Notes: generated from the letters alone by a model not told the origin. Counted from the stretch's first letter, positions 10,001-21,779 are shown. The stretch: DNA of 64,000 nt from Tubulanus polymorphus (GCF_964204645.1 NC_134034.1:9481414-9545413), one strand, 5' to 3'. Numbers and translations are program-made.

Positions 10001-11798
10001 CCTAACACTAAACCCAGACTGTCCCAGTAAGGCCTAATGATTTAATTGTTTTACCGTGTTGACAGCTCGGTATCTGATCCTTATCTTCAACTTCATCATC
10101 TACAAATCTTATTCCTTGAATATTACGATTCATCCTTTCTGAATATCTACATTAAACTCATAATATCAACAAATGATCCAGCGCGTGATTAGAATTTCAG
10201 GGACATCGCTCAAAATAGAACAGCCGCTGACAGGTAATCCGTAATTCCCGGCATAGGTTTAGGACTTATAATAGGTATATTAAAGCCACGCGAGAATTTA
10301 AGATATCTATAGATTATGGCATCCAGATCATTTTCTAAAAAGGATAAAAATGATTAAACTATGTAAAATATTCTGTAAGATCTAGGTATTTATGAACGAA
10401 CGAAGTCTTTACACAATGAACAAAATACTTGAATTTAAATTTCAGGGATAAAGCTCAAAACAGGACGGCTGCATGAAGGTAAACACTAACTCACGGAGCC
10501 AGACTTAGATTAAGATGTTTCGAAGGAAAACCAAAATATCCAACAATTATGACCATGAATTCGATATCGAGATAAACAGTAAAATTGGATTTTAAACTAC
10601 ATCCTTAATTTTTCAATTCATACGGTTGCTAAATACAAACGCAAAAGAGTGTAAAATATATTGTATTGAATTGCATTTATTCAGATTTATTTTATTTTGA
10701 TTTTATTGAACAAAAACAGATCATTCATGGAAATAATAATCTAAACGCAAACCAAAGGGCGATCTATAAATGTTATTGATACCCTACTTAAGAAGAGAGT
10801 TATCGGTGCAACCTGAAGTGAATCCTGAACTAAGTAAAAGCCCAGCTGAGCTTGCCTTTTGACTTGTTTAACTTTTTGTTTAGTTAACCCGAAGAAAGTA
10901 CGTCAAAATCAGTCGTGAGGACTCTTTTTCCGACAGATGCTGTCAAGTTTTTAAGAGTAGACGACCCAGCTGTCAACCTCTTCAATTTTTCACCAACACG
11001 ACTAAGCTTACGTACCATGGGTGAACTATCAAATGGGTGGCTGGGTAGGCGACCAAGCTACCATGGTGCAGCTTCCCAGTTCATCACTGTGTAGACTTAA
11101 ACATCTACCCAGATGAAGGAGTTACTGAGCTAAAAGCTTGGTAAAGGAAAAATACCAAGTAGGCAATTAAGCTACCAAGTTAGTTACCAAGCTACTTAGC
11201 CGGCAAACATGCAATTAGGAAGCTAAGCCACAAGTAGGTCGCCTTGTGTCCAAACCAAAAACCAGTTAGCAACAAGTTGGGCAGCTGAGCTACCAAGCTG
11301 GTGACCAAGCTACTAAGCCAGTATAGCCTACATTGTACTACCACTTGGTTAGGCTGCAAGCCACTTGCTTCAAGCAACCAGGAAACCCTACAAGCTACCA
11401 AGTAGGCAGCTAAGCTACCAGGCTGGTGACCAAGCGGCGGAGCTGGTTAACAACCAAGAAGGAGGCTACGATACTAAATAGGTGGCTAAGCCGCAAAGTT
11501 GGCGACCAAGCTTCCAACAAGTCCGCAGACATCTCGAGTAGGAGTATGTATGAGGCTAAGTTTCAAAAACAAAAAGCCCGCCGGCTACTAACATTTAGCA
11601 GCTCAGCCACCAAGCTACCAAGCCAGTACAACCAAAGGAAGCCGAGCAACCAATAATGACTGCAAGTTACCAAGAAGCCAGCTAAATAAGACGACCTAGA
11701 AAAACAATTGCTGTGCCTGCCTTGAGAATTCAAGAAACCCGAGCTGGGGCCGCACTGTCGACCGGGCACAAAAGTTAAAGCTATAGCAAGTGGAAGAA
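10001..11798. other. NPHP3 upstream region with degenerate CTACCAAG array
   Basis: The region 10001-10960 is AT-rich with nothing recognised. From about 11020 to 11660 many degenerate copies of AAGCTACCAAG and GGTGACCAAGCTAC are scattered in one orientation, forming an old tandem array close to the gene. The NPHP3 promoter and 5' UTR must lie here; an in-frame TAG at 11784-11786 closes the coding frame upstream. Confidence 0.6.
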
Positions 11799-14700
11799 AT
11801 GGGTACAACCGGCTCACTGGTTCACCCTAACGACGAAGACGACGTCCTGGGAGATGGAGTCATCAAACGTATTCCGATCGAGGTCAAACCCCGAGGGAAA
11901 CTCGGTCTGCGATCGGTCGGTTCATTCGGCAGCAAAAAACAAAAAGGCGGCAGTCTACGCTCGGCGTTGTCGCTCGATCTCGAAAGTCCGGAGGTCGAAA
12001 AAATCAAACGCGAATTCGAAATGTACCGCTTGCAAAAGGAGAGCGAAATGGCGAATTTGGAAAAACAAGAGCACAAATTTCACATGGAGAATAAACGCAT
12101 GCGATCTGAATTGCAAGCGCTGCAGAAAACGTGCGCCAAGCTACGCGCCGAAAAGGACGCGGCTTTAGACGCCGAGCAACAGGCGCTGATACGCGCGGCT
12201 TCCTTCGAAAACGAGAAGAACAAAATCCAACGCCAATTCAAGATCTTTCGCGAAACGAAAGAGAGCGAAATTCAGAATTTCCTCCGCGCTCGTCGCGACC
12301 TTGAAGGCAAAATACTGCAGAAAAACAACGGCCTGATGATCGTCGAGGATCTAGAAACCAGTTCGAAAATCGGCGGCGCCGACGATAGTACGGTCGGTAG
12401 CATGAACGCCGGCGATTGGTGGCCGACTTTGAGCAGCGACCAATCGCTGGGCAGCTCGTCGCAGCTGCATTTCCCGGCTTTCCGCGGTCCGGAGTTCGCC
12501 TGCAGTCAGCTAGAAATCGACGGCCCGTTCGTGAACGTGACGCGCGAGGATTGGTTATCGGCTTCGGCCAATCTGTCGTCGCAGACTGACGGGTTACCGT
12601 CTGCTGACGCCCCGGCGACTTCTACGCGTAAAACCATTCGCGTGTACATCGCGTGTCCAGTCGCCGCGAAACGATATTTCAAAATCGTCTGCGACAGTTA
12701 CGTCGATAGTCTCGGTCGGGTCTGTTCGGAAGAGGGTCGCGAGTTGTTGGTCGTTTATTTGCCCGACGATCACGAGTCGTCTGCCCGTGACGTAAGCGAT
12801 TTCGACTCGCTATTGCGTCAAAATTCCGCGTCGAAAACTCGTCAAATTCAGCAATCGAATATTTTCGTCGGCATCTTGGGAAGCGACGTCGACCGGTTTA
12901 CCGAAATGGAATACCGCGTCGGGCATTTAGATAGTCCCGGATCGAAGCAGGTTTTATTCTGGTTCATCGCGGATGACACCGGCAGCGGTGGGCTCCAGGA
13001 ATCGGACAGTCTGAAGGACCAGGTTCGCGATAGCGGCAATTGTAAAATCGTTGAAGGCGACGACGTCGAATCGTTCGCGAAAGAACTCGAAAATCTGATA
13101 AAGATCGAACTCTCGTGCGTCGATTCGAATCGAAATAACGAATTCGGAACGCAGTATAACGATGCGGAAATGCCCGAACAGTTGTGCGGTGGTAAAGTGT
13201 GGGACGTGAACTGCGATCGCGAACAGTTGGAATTCTTCCAGCGCGCTTTGATATCGTCGTGCGAATTGGAATTCGAGCGTTATTACGAGACTCTGAACGG
13301 CCACCTGTCATCGCCGGGTCCACTGCCGCCGCTGTTGATCCGCGGTGCGCCCGGCTCCGGTCGCACACTGTTACTGGCCAAGTGGATACAATTTCAGCGT
13401 TATAAACCCAGCTGCGGGATCGTGCTGTATCATTTCGTGGCCGACACGTGCAGCACGAGCGCAGACGCCGTCGCCATGATCCGCCGCCTGACCGTCCAGT
13501 TAACGCGCCGCATCACAGCACCCCCGCCGACCTTGTCGACCGATCCCGACCGCATCGTCGACGAGTTCCCGCGCTGGCTGGAGAAAATCTCGTCGCGAAC
13601 TCGCGGCGGCGTTCTCCTAGTTCTCGACTGCGCCGATCGTTGCGACCAACCAGAGAAACACCTGAAATGGTTGCTCGATCCGCTGCCTGTCGACACACGG
13701 GTTATCGTTGCGGCCGATGACAGCTGTCCGCAGTCATGGAGATCGTGGCCGACGCTACGACTTCAACCCCTCGGTACCAGAAGCATCAAAGAGCTGCTGC
13801 GAATCGAATTATCCAGTTTTGGTTTGAGTCTGAACGCCGATCAGGAGAGTTACGTTTTAACTCATTGTCGCACTAGCGCCACCTGTAATCCGCTTTACGT
13901 AACCGTGCTGATCAGCGATATATGCCGCTGTAATAACTACGACCTTGACCGACGTCTGAAACTGCTGCTCTCGACGACCGATTGCGTCTCGTTGTACAAA
14001 ACAGTGATCGCCACGATCGCGCAGCAATTCGAGATCGACACCGAAACGCCGCCGGCAGGTGGCGTCCCGGTCGCCGCAGACGTTTTACGTTTCGTTTACG
14101 TCGCGCGTAACGGACTATCGGAAAACGAATTGTTGCGTTTGTTGCCGTGTGTGACGTGGAATTTCCTGGCGCCGCTGGTCGACGCGCTGACCGATCGGCA
14201 CGTGTTGGCCTATCGGTCGGGTTTGCTGGTACTCGCTCACGGCCAGGCGCGTCAAGCCATTCGCGAGTTATACCTGGGTGGATCCGACGCCAAGCTGATC
14301 GACTCGGTGCGCCGGTCTCTGATCGATTATTACCGCGGGTTCCTGCGCCCGGGCGCCGTTACTTGTCGTGTCGTCGACGAACTGCCCTGGCATATCAAAC
14401 AGCTCGACTCGAAAGACGAACTTCGCCAGTGTCTGCTCGTTTTGTGCATATTTCAGCGTTTGTACTGCAGAGGGCGCTGCGGCGAGTTGCTGGACTACTG
14501 GAAGTTCATCGGCGTCGACAAAACGCTGATGGCGCGTGAATATTTCGGTTGTATCAAACATCTCGAAGGTCGTCTGGACGAATTCGACGGAGCGGTAACT
14601 CTGCCTCGCGTGGCTGATTTGTGCGAGGTTCTGGGTCGCTTTCTATGCGATGTCGGTTTGTTGAGCCAGGCGGCAGCACCGTTGCAGCACGCGTTAGAGC

Positions 14701-15836
14701 TGCGCGAATCGGCTCTCGATCCCGACGACCCGAAAGTCGCTCAGTCGCTGCACCAACTCGCCGGGCTACACGCCCAATGGGGTAAATACGTCACGGCCGA
14801 ACAGCTTTACAAACAAGCGCTGGAAATCTACGAAAACGCCACCGGGCCCGACAGTTATAACGTCGCCAAGCAACTCGATTCGCTATCGGTTTTGTACCAG
14901 CGTCAGGATAAACACGAACTGGTAGAACCGTTACGGCGACGGGCGGCGACCATCCGCAAAAAACTGAACCAATCGCGCGCGGCGGCCGTTGCGGCTAAGA
15001 CATCGCGCGCCCCATCGAGCAGTCTGCAACAACGCGCGTTACAGCTAGAAGAGCTCACTCTCGTCGGTGAGGAATCGATCGACGTCGCTAGAACTCTCAA
15101 CGAGCTCGGAGTTCTTTACTACCTGCAAAACGACGCGAAAACGGCCGAAACGTTCTTCAAACGTTCGTTCGAAATGCGTCGTAAGTTGCTGGGCGATAAA
15201 CACGCCGATGTGGCGCAATCGGCGAATAACCTGGCCGCGTTGTACAACGATCAGAAACAGTACGATCAGGCGGCGCCACTGTACGAATTGGCGTTGGAGA
15301 TACGACGTAAGAACAGTCCGGTTTCGCATCAGAGCATAGCCTCAATCGTTAAACACCTGTCGATGTTATACAAAAAGCAAGGCAAACTATCGCGAGCGGA
15401 GCCGCTGTATCGCGAGGCGATAGAAATCCGCGAGAAGGTCTTCGGACCGAATCATCCGTCGGTGGCGACGGCGATGGTGAATTTAGCCGTCGTCTGCTGT
15501 CAGTTGGAACAGCAGACGGAGGCGTTGCCGCTGTACGAACGGGCGCTGCGTGTGTACGAGGACTCGCTGGGCGCGACGCACCCGCGCGTCGCCGAAACGT
15601 TGCGCAACCTGGCCGTGTTGCACTACGAGCGCACCGACTACGAAACGGCGGCGAAATTCTATAAACGCGCGACTGAAATTAAGCCGCCGCAAAGACACGA
15701 GGACGACGTGCCTCCTCAAACAGCGCCGTCGTTAGATAACGTCTCTGGACTACGCGGTCCGCGACCTCGTAGTTCCTCGAGCGACGAAACGAAATCAACC
15801 GTTAAACTCGAACTCGAAGAATCTACGGACCTTTAG
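11799..15836 (+). CDS. NPHP3: Nephrocystin-3 (NPHP3), single-exon
   Basis: The 1345-residue protein matches human NPHP3 (1330 residues) end to end. I start at ATG 11799 because the product then begins MGTTGSLV, as in human MGTASSLV, with Gly2 and Ser6 suited to N-myristoylation, which anchors NPHP3 in the cilium. The open frame reaches only GTG 11790 and a TAG at 11784. Order: coiled coil about 60-165 (ending RQFKIFRETKESEIQ as in human), RGPEFA near 230, a P-loop NTPase with GAPGSGRT at 516-523 and Walker B VLLVLD at 605-610, PRWLEK, DELPWH, then about eight or more kinesin-light-chain-type TPRs from about 935 to 1300 (for example RALQLEELTL, ARTLNELGVLYYLQN, HPSVATAMVNLAV). The Walker A lysine is arginine (R522). 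The protein works with inversin and NEK8 in the inversin compartment of cilia. The human gene has about 27 exons; this copy has none of those introns and is fully open. Kozak context is good (G at -3 and +4). AATAAA signals lie at 16136 and 16243. Confidence 0.97.
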   Translation: MGTTGSLVHPNDEDDVLGDGVIKRIPIEVKPRGKLGLRSVGSFGSKKQKGGSLRSALSLDLESPEVEKIKREFEMYRLQKESEMANLEKQEHKFHMENKRMRSELQALQKTCAKLRAEKDAALDAEQQALIRAASFENEKNKIQRQFKIFRETKESEIQNFLRARRDLEGKILQKNNGLMIVEDLETSSKIGGADDSTVGSMNAGDWWPTLSSDQSLGSSSQLHFPAFRGPEFACSQLEIDGPFVNVTREDWLSASANLSSQTDGLPSADAPATSTRKTIRVYIACPVAAKRYFKIVCDSYVDSLGRVCSEEGRELLVVYLPDDHESSARDVSDFDSLLRQNSASKTRQIQQSNIFVGILGSDVDRFTEMEYRVGHLDSPGSKQVLFWFIADDTGSGGLQESDSLKDQVRDSGNCKIVEGDDVESFAKELENLIKIELSCVDSNRNNEFGTQYNDAEMPEQLCGGKVWDVNCDREQLEFFQRALISSCELEFERYYETLNGHLSSPGPLPPLLIRGAPGSGRTLLLAKWIQFQRYKPSCGIVLYHFVADTCSTSADAVAMIRRLTVQLTRRITAPPPTLSTDPDRIVDEFPRWLEKISSRTRGGVLLVLDCADRCDQPEKHLKWLLDPLPVDTRVIVAADDSCPQSWRSWPTLRLQPLGTRSIKELLRIELSSFGLSLNADQESYVLTHCRTSATCNPLYVTVLISDICRCNNYDLDRRLKLLLSTTDCVSLYKTVIATIAQQFEIDTETPPAGGVPVAADVLRFVYVARNGLSENELLRLLPCVTWNFLAPLVDALTDRHVLAYRSGLLVLAHGQARQAIRELYLGGSDAKLIDSVRRSLIDYYRGFLRPGAVTCRVVDELPWHIKQLDSKDELRQCLLVLCIFQRLYCRGRCGELLDYWKFIGVDKTLMAREYFGCIKHLEGRLDEFDGAVTLPRVADLCEVLGRFLCDVGLLSQAAAPLQHALELRESALDPDDPKVAQSLHQLAGLHAQWGKYVTAEQLYKQALEIYENATGPDSYNVAKQLDSLSVLYQRQDKHELVEPLRRRAATIRKKLNQSRAAAVAAKTSRAPSSSLQQRALQLEELTLVGEESIDVARTLNELGVLYYLQNDAKTAETFFKRSFEMRRKLLGDKHADVAQSANNLAALYNDQKQYDQAAPLYELALEIRRKNSPVSHQSIASIVKHLSMLYKKQGKLSRAEPLYREAIEIREKVFGPNHPSVATAMVNLAVVCCQLEQQTEALPLYERALRVYEDSLGATHPRVAETLRNLAVLHYERTDYETAAKFYKRATEIKPPQRHEDDVPPQTAPSLDNVSGLRGPRPRSSSSDETKSTVKLELEESTDL

Positions 15837-15888
15837 CGACTCCACCTATTAGAGAATCGGCACACCAGCTTTCAGATGGCGCCACAAG

Positions 15889-15985
15889 CGGCCCGAGTAG
15901 CTCAGTAAGATAAAACGTGATGCTGTTACATTGGTTAACAGCGCCGAGTGACAAACGGTTTCGAGTCCTGCTTGCTGTAAACAAT
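15889..15985 (+). mobile_element. tRNA-derived SINE-like sequence in NPHP3 3' UTR
   Basis: An A-box-like GAGTAGCTCAGTAAG is followed about 50 bases later by a B-box-like GGTTTCGAGTCC with one inserted T. No cloverleaf with paired acceptor arms is possible, so this looks like a SINE head in the same orientation as NPHP3, about 55 bases after the stop. Confidence 0.5.
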
Positions 15986-17292
15986 GTACGGCACCTGAAA
16001 GGCCGTGGTTTCGTCGTAAGGTCAAATGAACAATCGAATAGTCGCGGGAAACAGAGATCTGAACGACTGGAAGCAAAACAAACAAATAAACAAACATATC
16101 TTTAGAAATCAGTAACGTAGTTCGTAGTTGGATCAAATAAACGTCACAGAAATACACGTCATACGTGATACCGTGATACCGTCCTACCTTCCAGGTATGA
16201 TATACCGGTCAATTCTACAGTACCGAATCAGATTCCGCCTTGAATAAAAGCATTATTTGTGTCTCTAAAAAGTTTAAATGCGAATGAATTTGATATTTAT
16301 ATATTTTGTATCATTAAAAAAATAGATTCAGCTTGCATTTTACATGATTACATGTTGTTGTGTGTTTGAGTTATCTGTTTGAGTAAGGATCTCGAACTGT
16401 CTATAGCCGTTGACTAGTGGGTACTTTCAGTTCAAGGCCAGCAAACTGATATAATGCAGGGAATGGTAAGTGGATCGGCTGTTCTCAGCGGATTAAGAGA
16501 GCGACGTGGCCGTGAAATTATTTACGGCTTGATGCAAAGGCTAGAGGACCACCCGACGATAAATGTACCACTCTGTTCGGTAACCCGGTCAAACCAGTAG
16601 AATAGAATAGAAATATTGCATAATGTTATCGCCAATGAATAATATGATCTAATATTGACGATCAAAAAAGTATATTTTGAATTGGAATATATCGACAATG
16701 AAGTGAACTGATCGGCAACCAGTCTAACTTGTCTTAGCCAATAGTGACGACGTAGTACACAAACACTCAAACATTCATGATCAAAAAGACATGAAAAATT
16801 CATTGGAGTAAAAAAAGTTATCAAATTTATTCAACGGAATGCATGCCGAATTCACAATTGTATATGATTGTTGATATTTTGAACCGCTAATATTGATGAC
16901 GTAGTACGCATCTACTCACACGGAACCCCATAAATAACGCATAGTTCATGTAGTTATCAATGTATATGTTGCATAGGATGCTTCATGTTTAATTATAACA
17001 AATCCATGCTACCTGATTCTTTTAATAACTATTTTCAATTTCGACATGAAATCCACAATTATCAAACTCGTAACCAAAACAATATGGAAATCCCTCGATT
17101 TCAAACTCGAAGAAATAAATTTTCGGTAAAGGTTTCTGGTCCAAAACTTCACTCGATTCAACTTTAAAGCAGTCGAAGAATGTTTATGTATTTAAAAAGA
17201 ATTTCAAGCAGTATCTGTTAACGGGTCAATAGTAATTTAACATTTGTTTAATATGCGTTTATAGGTCGATCTGAACTTAACTTGTCATTATG

Positions 17293-17300
17293 GATGTGTG

Positions 17301-17352
<52 letters not shown>

Positions 17353-17354
17353 TG
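17293..17354. repeat. (GTGC)n microsatellite
   Basis: About 15 tandem TGCG/GTGC tetranucleotides of alternating purine and pyrimidine, flanked by shorter GT-rich tracts to about 17430. Such alternation favours left-handed Z-DNA. Confidence 0.95.
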
Positions 17355-18182
17355 TGTATGCGCATGCGTGAGTGTTGTGGTGCAGGGTTGTGTACATGTG
17401 TGTGTGTGCGTGCGTGTGTTTGATTTCTATGGGCGCCAGGGCCATGTTTCATGGATATAAGTTTGTAACTTCTCCTGGTGTCCATCGACTTGAATTACAT
17501 TATTTTATTATATTATCTTGTTGTAATTTTCTAGTGTAATTTAATTCGTTAATAAAGAATAATAATATAAATATCATTGTAACGGTTTGTACGGCATCAA
17601 AACAAACTGTTACATACGATTTCAGACTAAACCATTTCGGGAAACATTCCTCTCGTAACAGACTGAGAACACAAATCTTATAGTCAATATAGCTGCAAAG
17701 CAGCGATTGCGGGTTTTACGTACAAAACTGTGACAACACGCGAAATGAATGATGGGAGTTATAGAAACTTAGAGTGTCGCATTGTTTAACGTGTTGTGAT
17801 GAGTGGCGCCAGTAACGTGTATTCGGTGAACTGGCAAAATAGAAGCAGAAAACCCTAAACATAACCACAACAACAAAACAAGTAAAATTGATTAATTTCA
17901 AAGACCGTCAATTTTAGACTCGTAATTTGTATATATATGTGGAAACCATACTAATAGTATGTAACAGACGTGGAAGGGTGCGGTTGATGCAATTTCCGCA
18001 GCTATTCTATATCAGTGTCACTCGATGGGAACAGTCGATTTATCATCTGATGTCTCGCATTCAAATTTCTGATAAACGATTTCAATTTGCAGAGGTAAGA
18101 ATGAATACATACATTGTCTCATACGATTGTTAATGCTCCTCTCATAGGAGCGTTATATCAGGGTTTCATTAGAGCTGAATGA

Positions 18183-18695
18183 ATGAATGATTTATTTACT
18201 TATGATATGAACTATACGAACTCCAAAATAAGGTACGACGTATTTTTTACCACGTCTACAATACACCAGCCCATTGAACCCGGGTTTTGTTCGATGAGGG
18301 CTAATACCCGAATCCACATCTGTAGTTCAAGGTCAAGGCACCCGAACGCTGTATTAACCGATCCAGCCGGAACGGAGGTAGCGGACTTAAGGGCTAACCG
18401 TATACACTATGAGAAAGCAGAGTTTGAGGCGAACGTGGGTCAATGCCGAGTGTACCTTTATTTTTCGAGAAAGGCTTCTAAAACCCGGGTTTTCGCGTCA
18501 AACTCTGAAATTTTCTCTTTCGAAGCCGAGTTAAGAGTAGACGCTACGTGCGGGTTTTCGTGGAACCCGCGTACGTACATCGAAACCCGGGTTCAAAGAG
18601 TCAGTGCAGGCGTGGTTTGTATTTTTGCAGCATTTCAAAGCTATTTCCGAGCTGAAAAATCGGAATTATCGGCTAATGTACTGTGCTATGCATAG
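18183..18695 (+). CDS. Unassigned 170-codon ORF, probably not a gene
   Basis: An open frame that includes several near-palindromic AACCCGGGTT motifs (near 18278, 18482 and 18585). Segments around 18400-18430 and 18490-18520 look like imperfect inverted copies of each other. I see no signal peptide, membrane segment or known domain. Composition is unlike the NPHP3, HNMT-like and GPCR coding regions. An old transposon fragment is at least as likely as a gene. Confidence 0.15.
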   Translation: MNDLFTYDMNYTNSKIRYDVFFTTSTIHQPIEPGFCSMRANTRIHICSSRSRHPNAVLTDPAGTEVADLRANRIHYEKAEFEANVGQCRVYLYFSRKASKTRVFASNSEIFSFEAELRVDATCGFSWNPRTYIETRVQRVSAGVVCIFAAFQSYFRAEKSELSANVLCYA

Positions 18696-20149
18696 ATGAT
18701 GCGTCGATTGCATGATTTCGTTTGAAAGAAAAATATCAATTTTGATTCAAACTACAGCGCAATAAACAACACTAGAAAGACTTCCGTTCGCTAAATTGAC
18801 CTTGATAGATTTAACAATAAAACATTTTAGAAATACTTCAACAAAGTTAAACAACACAAAGAAATGAATAAAGTGATGACAAATCATAAAACATATGAGA
18901 CATGGTGAGAAGACATTCAGGATAAAATACACTATTAATACAAGAATAGAGGTAACAGACCAACACGCATGTAGCCTATATTTCAGTGGGGGACCCACGG
19001 GGGGTTGATGGGTTTCGACCCCCGCTGCGAGTTCGAAAAGTTCAATCTTGATCGATTGCTGTTTCGGCGTCTGCCAGAAATTACCGTAGGTAATGCACAT
19101 ATTTTTCATGATTGTATTTTTCATTGAAATATGAAAAGATTATATCTGGGAAAACATTGCGCTTGACCCCCCTGCTCATTCTGCACCGTCCCTGTATCTA
19201 TAAGCTAAATCTATCTCATGCTTCAACTCTGGAATCTCCTCAAGTCAAATTACTTACCGCCTATAACTCAATCGATGCAAAATCTTTAGAACCCTTGCGG
19301 CACATTGGCGCACGTTTATATCGCTATACAACTCAATCGAACGCTTGCAAATATAACTATACGCAATCGTGAAGTGAGGCCGCTTTAGAGAAAAATCAGC
19401 CCCATTCGTTTGTTTACGAAGATTGTACTTTTTCGAATCCAGCGATTTGCCTATCAACATGCATAAACTGTTCCGTATGCTAATCTCAGAATATGTAAAT
19501 TAGATTTGGTGGTTCTCTCCGGGTAGGCCGCCTAAAGCCCCCCTTCCCCAAGTCAGCTATTACGGCTTCAAGATGGTAAAATATCAGAATCTTTGATCAC
19601 CCCCAGTAAAATACGATGTTTTCTAATGTAGTATTTATTCATGTTGCACACGTCACTGCGATAAATAAAGGAGAATAATAGAATAGTAATGATATATATA
19701 TATTAAGAATTATATAAAATCACGTAAATTTTTATTGATTGGAGTCTAGGGTCTCCCTTCATATACTGAAAAAAACGTTTGTTTTTATGTTTGGGCGTGT
19801 CCTCTTTAGTTTCAGCAGCGTCATTTAGTCACGCGGACGAAGGCGTGTTACGTTTATTCCTTGATTGCAAACAATAACGTACAAAAATAATACGCAATCT
19901 TTTCTCAAACAAGAATATGTAGAAGCAGAGAAACAAAATAAGCTTTCAATGTCGACCAAACAAGCCTTGTTAGGATATCAGTTTGACGTAGATTTCGTTC
20001 AAATCCGATATTTTGGGGCCGAAAATTTATGTGTCCAAATTGAAAGTGATTTATCCGAGTTGAATGAATGTCATGTATTTCAAAATGTCACAATAGATAG
20101 TGTCTCAGAAAGTCTTGATGAAATGTCAAATGTCTTGTGTTTATAGTTC

Positions 20150-20520
20150 ATTTTAAATCTATGATATCTTGGGTGAGGTTGTGAACACATGTGAAGTGTG
20201 GACGATCAGTTTTTGAAAGTAAGCTAATGAAATGTCTTAATGTCTACAGTTAGTAGTACCTTTTCAATTAAAAATGTCTCAGGTGAAGTACCGAACACAT
20301 GTGAAGTGGATAATCAGTGTGGAAAATCAGTTCATGAAGTGAGCTGATAAAATGTCTAATGTCTGGTGTTTGTAATTCATTTTCAATTGAAAATGTCTCA
20401 AGTGAAGCACTGAACACATGTGAAATGTGGACGATCAGTTTTTGAAAGGTGTTTGTAGTTTAAATTTGATTCGAAATTTTTCAGTTAAAGTCCTGAACGC
20501 ATGATTATGAAGTAAGCGTG
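20150..20520 (+). repeat. About 113-bp minisatellite (family B)
   Basis: Three to four degenerate copies are marked by GAACACATGTGAAGTGTGG (20181, 20294, 20412), with TTTTCAATTAAAAATGTCTC and TGAAATGTCTAATGTCTGG. Related copies are at 32760-32940, about 33160-33240 and 56740-57080. Confidence 0.85.
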
Positions 20521-21229
20521 CAGAAATGCTTATAGTTTTTTCGAGAAAACAAGTTTTTCCTCCGGCTCATTCAGAAACACCAAAAACATAGTTTGAGAAG
20601 ATAGCCTTCATACATTTCTGGGGAAAAATCATATTTACATATACGATATCAAAATCGATTGGGAAACAAAATACGCCTTTTAACGTGGCCTTAGGTAGTT
20701 AACATAAAATGCTAAAGCTAACTTAGTAGTAATATATGAACAAACGTTAGAGCACTAGCCCTAGAGTTTTTTGCACCCAGTTTAAACATGTTTGGAGCCA
20801 CCCTTTAACGAATGTCATATAATCAGTCATGTATCATTCAATTACCTAAAGATCTTGTAGTATTTGCTTACGAACCTAATTCAAAAATTATATTTGTCCA
20901 CCGACTGGTCATTGAAAATGAACTGATTTTCACTACGAATTACCCAGTGTTTCTGGCACCATCTGTAGAGTGCCGGTATCACATTTTCTGAAAGGAAAAC
21001 TGGTTTAGTGAACGGCTCAATCCATCAATGCAGAGCAGTTTTTAATGGTTTGATTTTTCTGATGTTGATATTTTTCAGATTGATCCATGGGAAAATGGTA
21101 ATTCATACAGTTTTGAATGTTAAACGCCGCGAGTGAAAGCTAATGAATTCCCTCTATTTCTGGTATACAGCCGTGTAAATACATTTTAATTTACAATGCA
21201 CCACCACCAAGTTTCTTGCCCTGACTCAG

Positions 21230-21620
21230 TTTCAAAGTTGCGTCGGTTGAATTCGTCTATTGATCCAGTTTCACTGTGTCTCGGATTTTATATATCTATG
21301 AACTCAGTTCCACAGTAGTGTACCTAGGTTCAAGTTGACTCTGAATTCAGTTCCACTGTTGTGTGGGTTTAATGTGACTCTGGACTCAGTTCCACAGTTG
21401 TGTTGGTTTAATGTGACTCTGGACTCAGTTCCACAGTTGTGTTGATTTAATTTGTCGTTAGACCCAGTTCCACAGTTGTGTGGGTTTACACTGGACCTAG
21501 TTCTACGCTGTTGAATTCACATCCCAGTTCCGAAGTTGTGTAGGATCAATTTGACTCAGGATCCAGTTCCACAGTTGTGTGGGTTTACACTGGACCTAGT
21601 TCTACGCTCTGGGCCCACTG
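21230..21620 (+). repeat. 39-bp minisatellite (family C)
   Basis: About nine copies of GACTCTGGACCCAGTTCCAC followed by AGTTGTGTGGGTTTAATTT, period 39 bp (unit starts at 21375 and 21414, for example). Other arrays of the same family are at about 34735-34790, 40060-40320, 40790-41000 (complement), 44210-44530, 45030-45200, 49270-49620 and 57420-57605 (complement). Confidence 0.9.
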
Positions 21621-21779
21621 TTTCGTGTGTTTATATAATGGAGAAATAGAATTTATATTTTGATATCTACGGGCTAAAACGTTATGTGCAATGTGTCTGA
21701 TTTTTTTACGCGGCCGAAATCAGCCACCGTATTGCATAGAGAGAAACTAACCTACACATGTGAAACTGCGTGAAGAAGC

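Larger units (their letters stand above)
15986..21779. other. NPHP3 3' flank and intergenic repeats
   Basis: The NPHP3 3' UTR probably ends soon after AATAAA at 16243. Further on there are copies of a dispersed element carrying ATTGATGACGTAGTACGCAT (about 16720-16960), a (GTGC)n microsatellite, a 113-bp minisatellite (20150-20520) and a 39-bp minisatellite (21230-21620). ORFs at 18183-18695 (170 codons) and 19865-20146 (93 codons) match no family I know. Parts of this stretch may be introns of the PPxY membrane-protein gene. Confidence 0.5.

Noticed and set aside
11016-11060. ZCCHC4 first exon ending CATG|GTACGT or CATG|GTAGCT on the minus strand
   Set aside because: The required frame has stop codons immediately upstream and no initiator.
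11790-11798. GTG at 11790 as NPHP3 start (MEEMGTT...)
   Set aside because: GTG is not a normal eukaryotic initiator; ATG 11799 restores the conserved myristoylated N-terminus.
11799-15836. Recent processed pseudogene of NPHP3
   Set aside because: Frame is intact over 4 kb with conserved motifs; no poly(A) tail or target duplication is visible.
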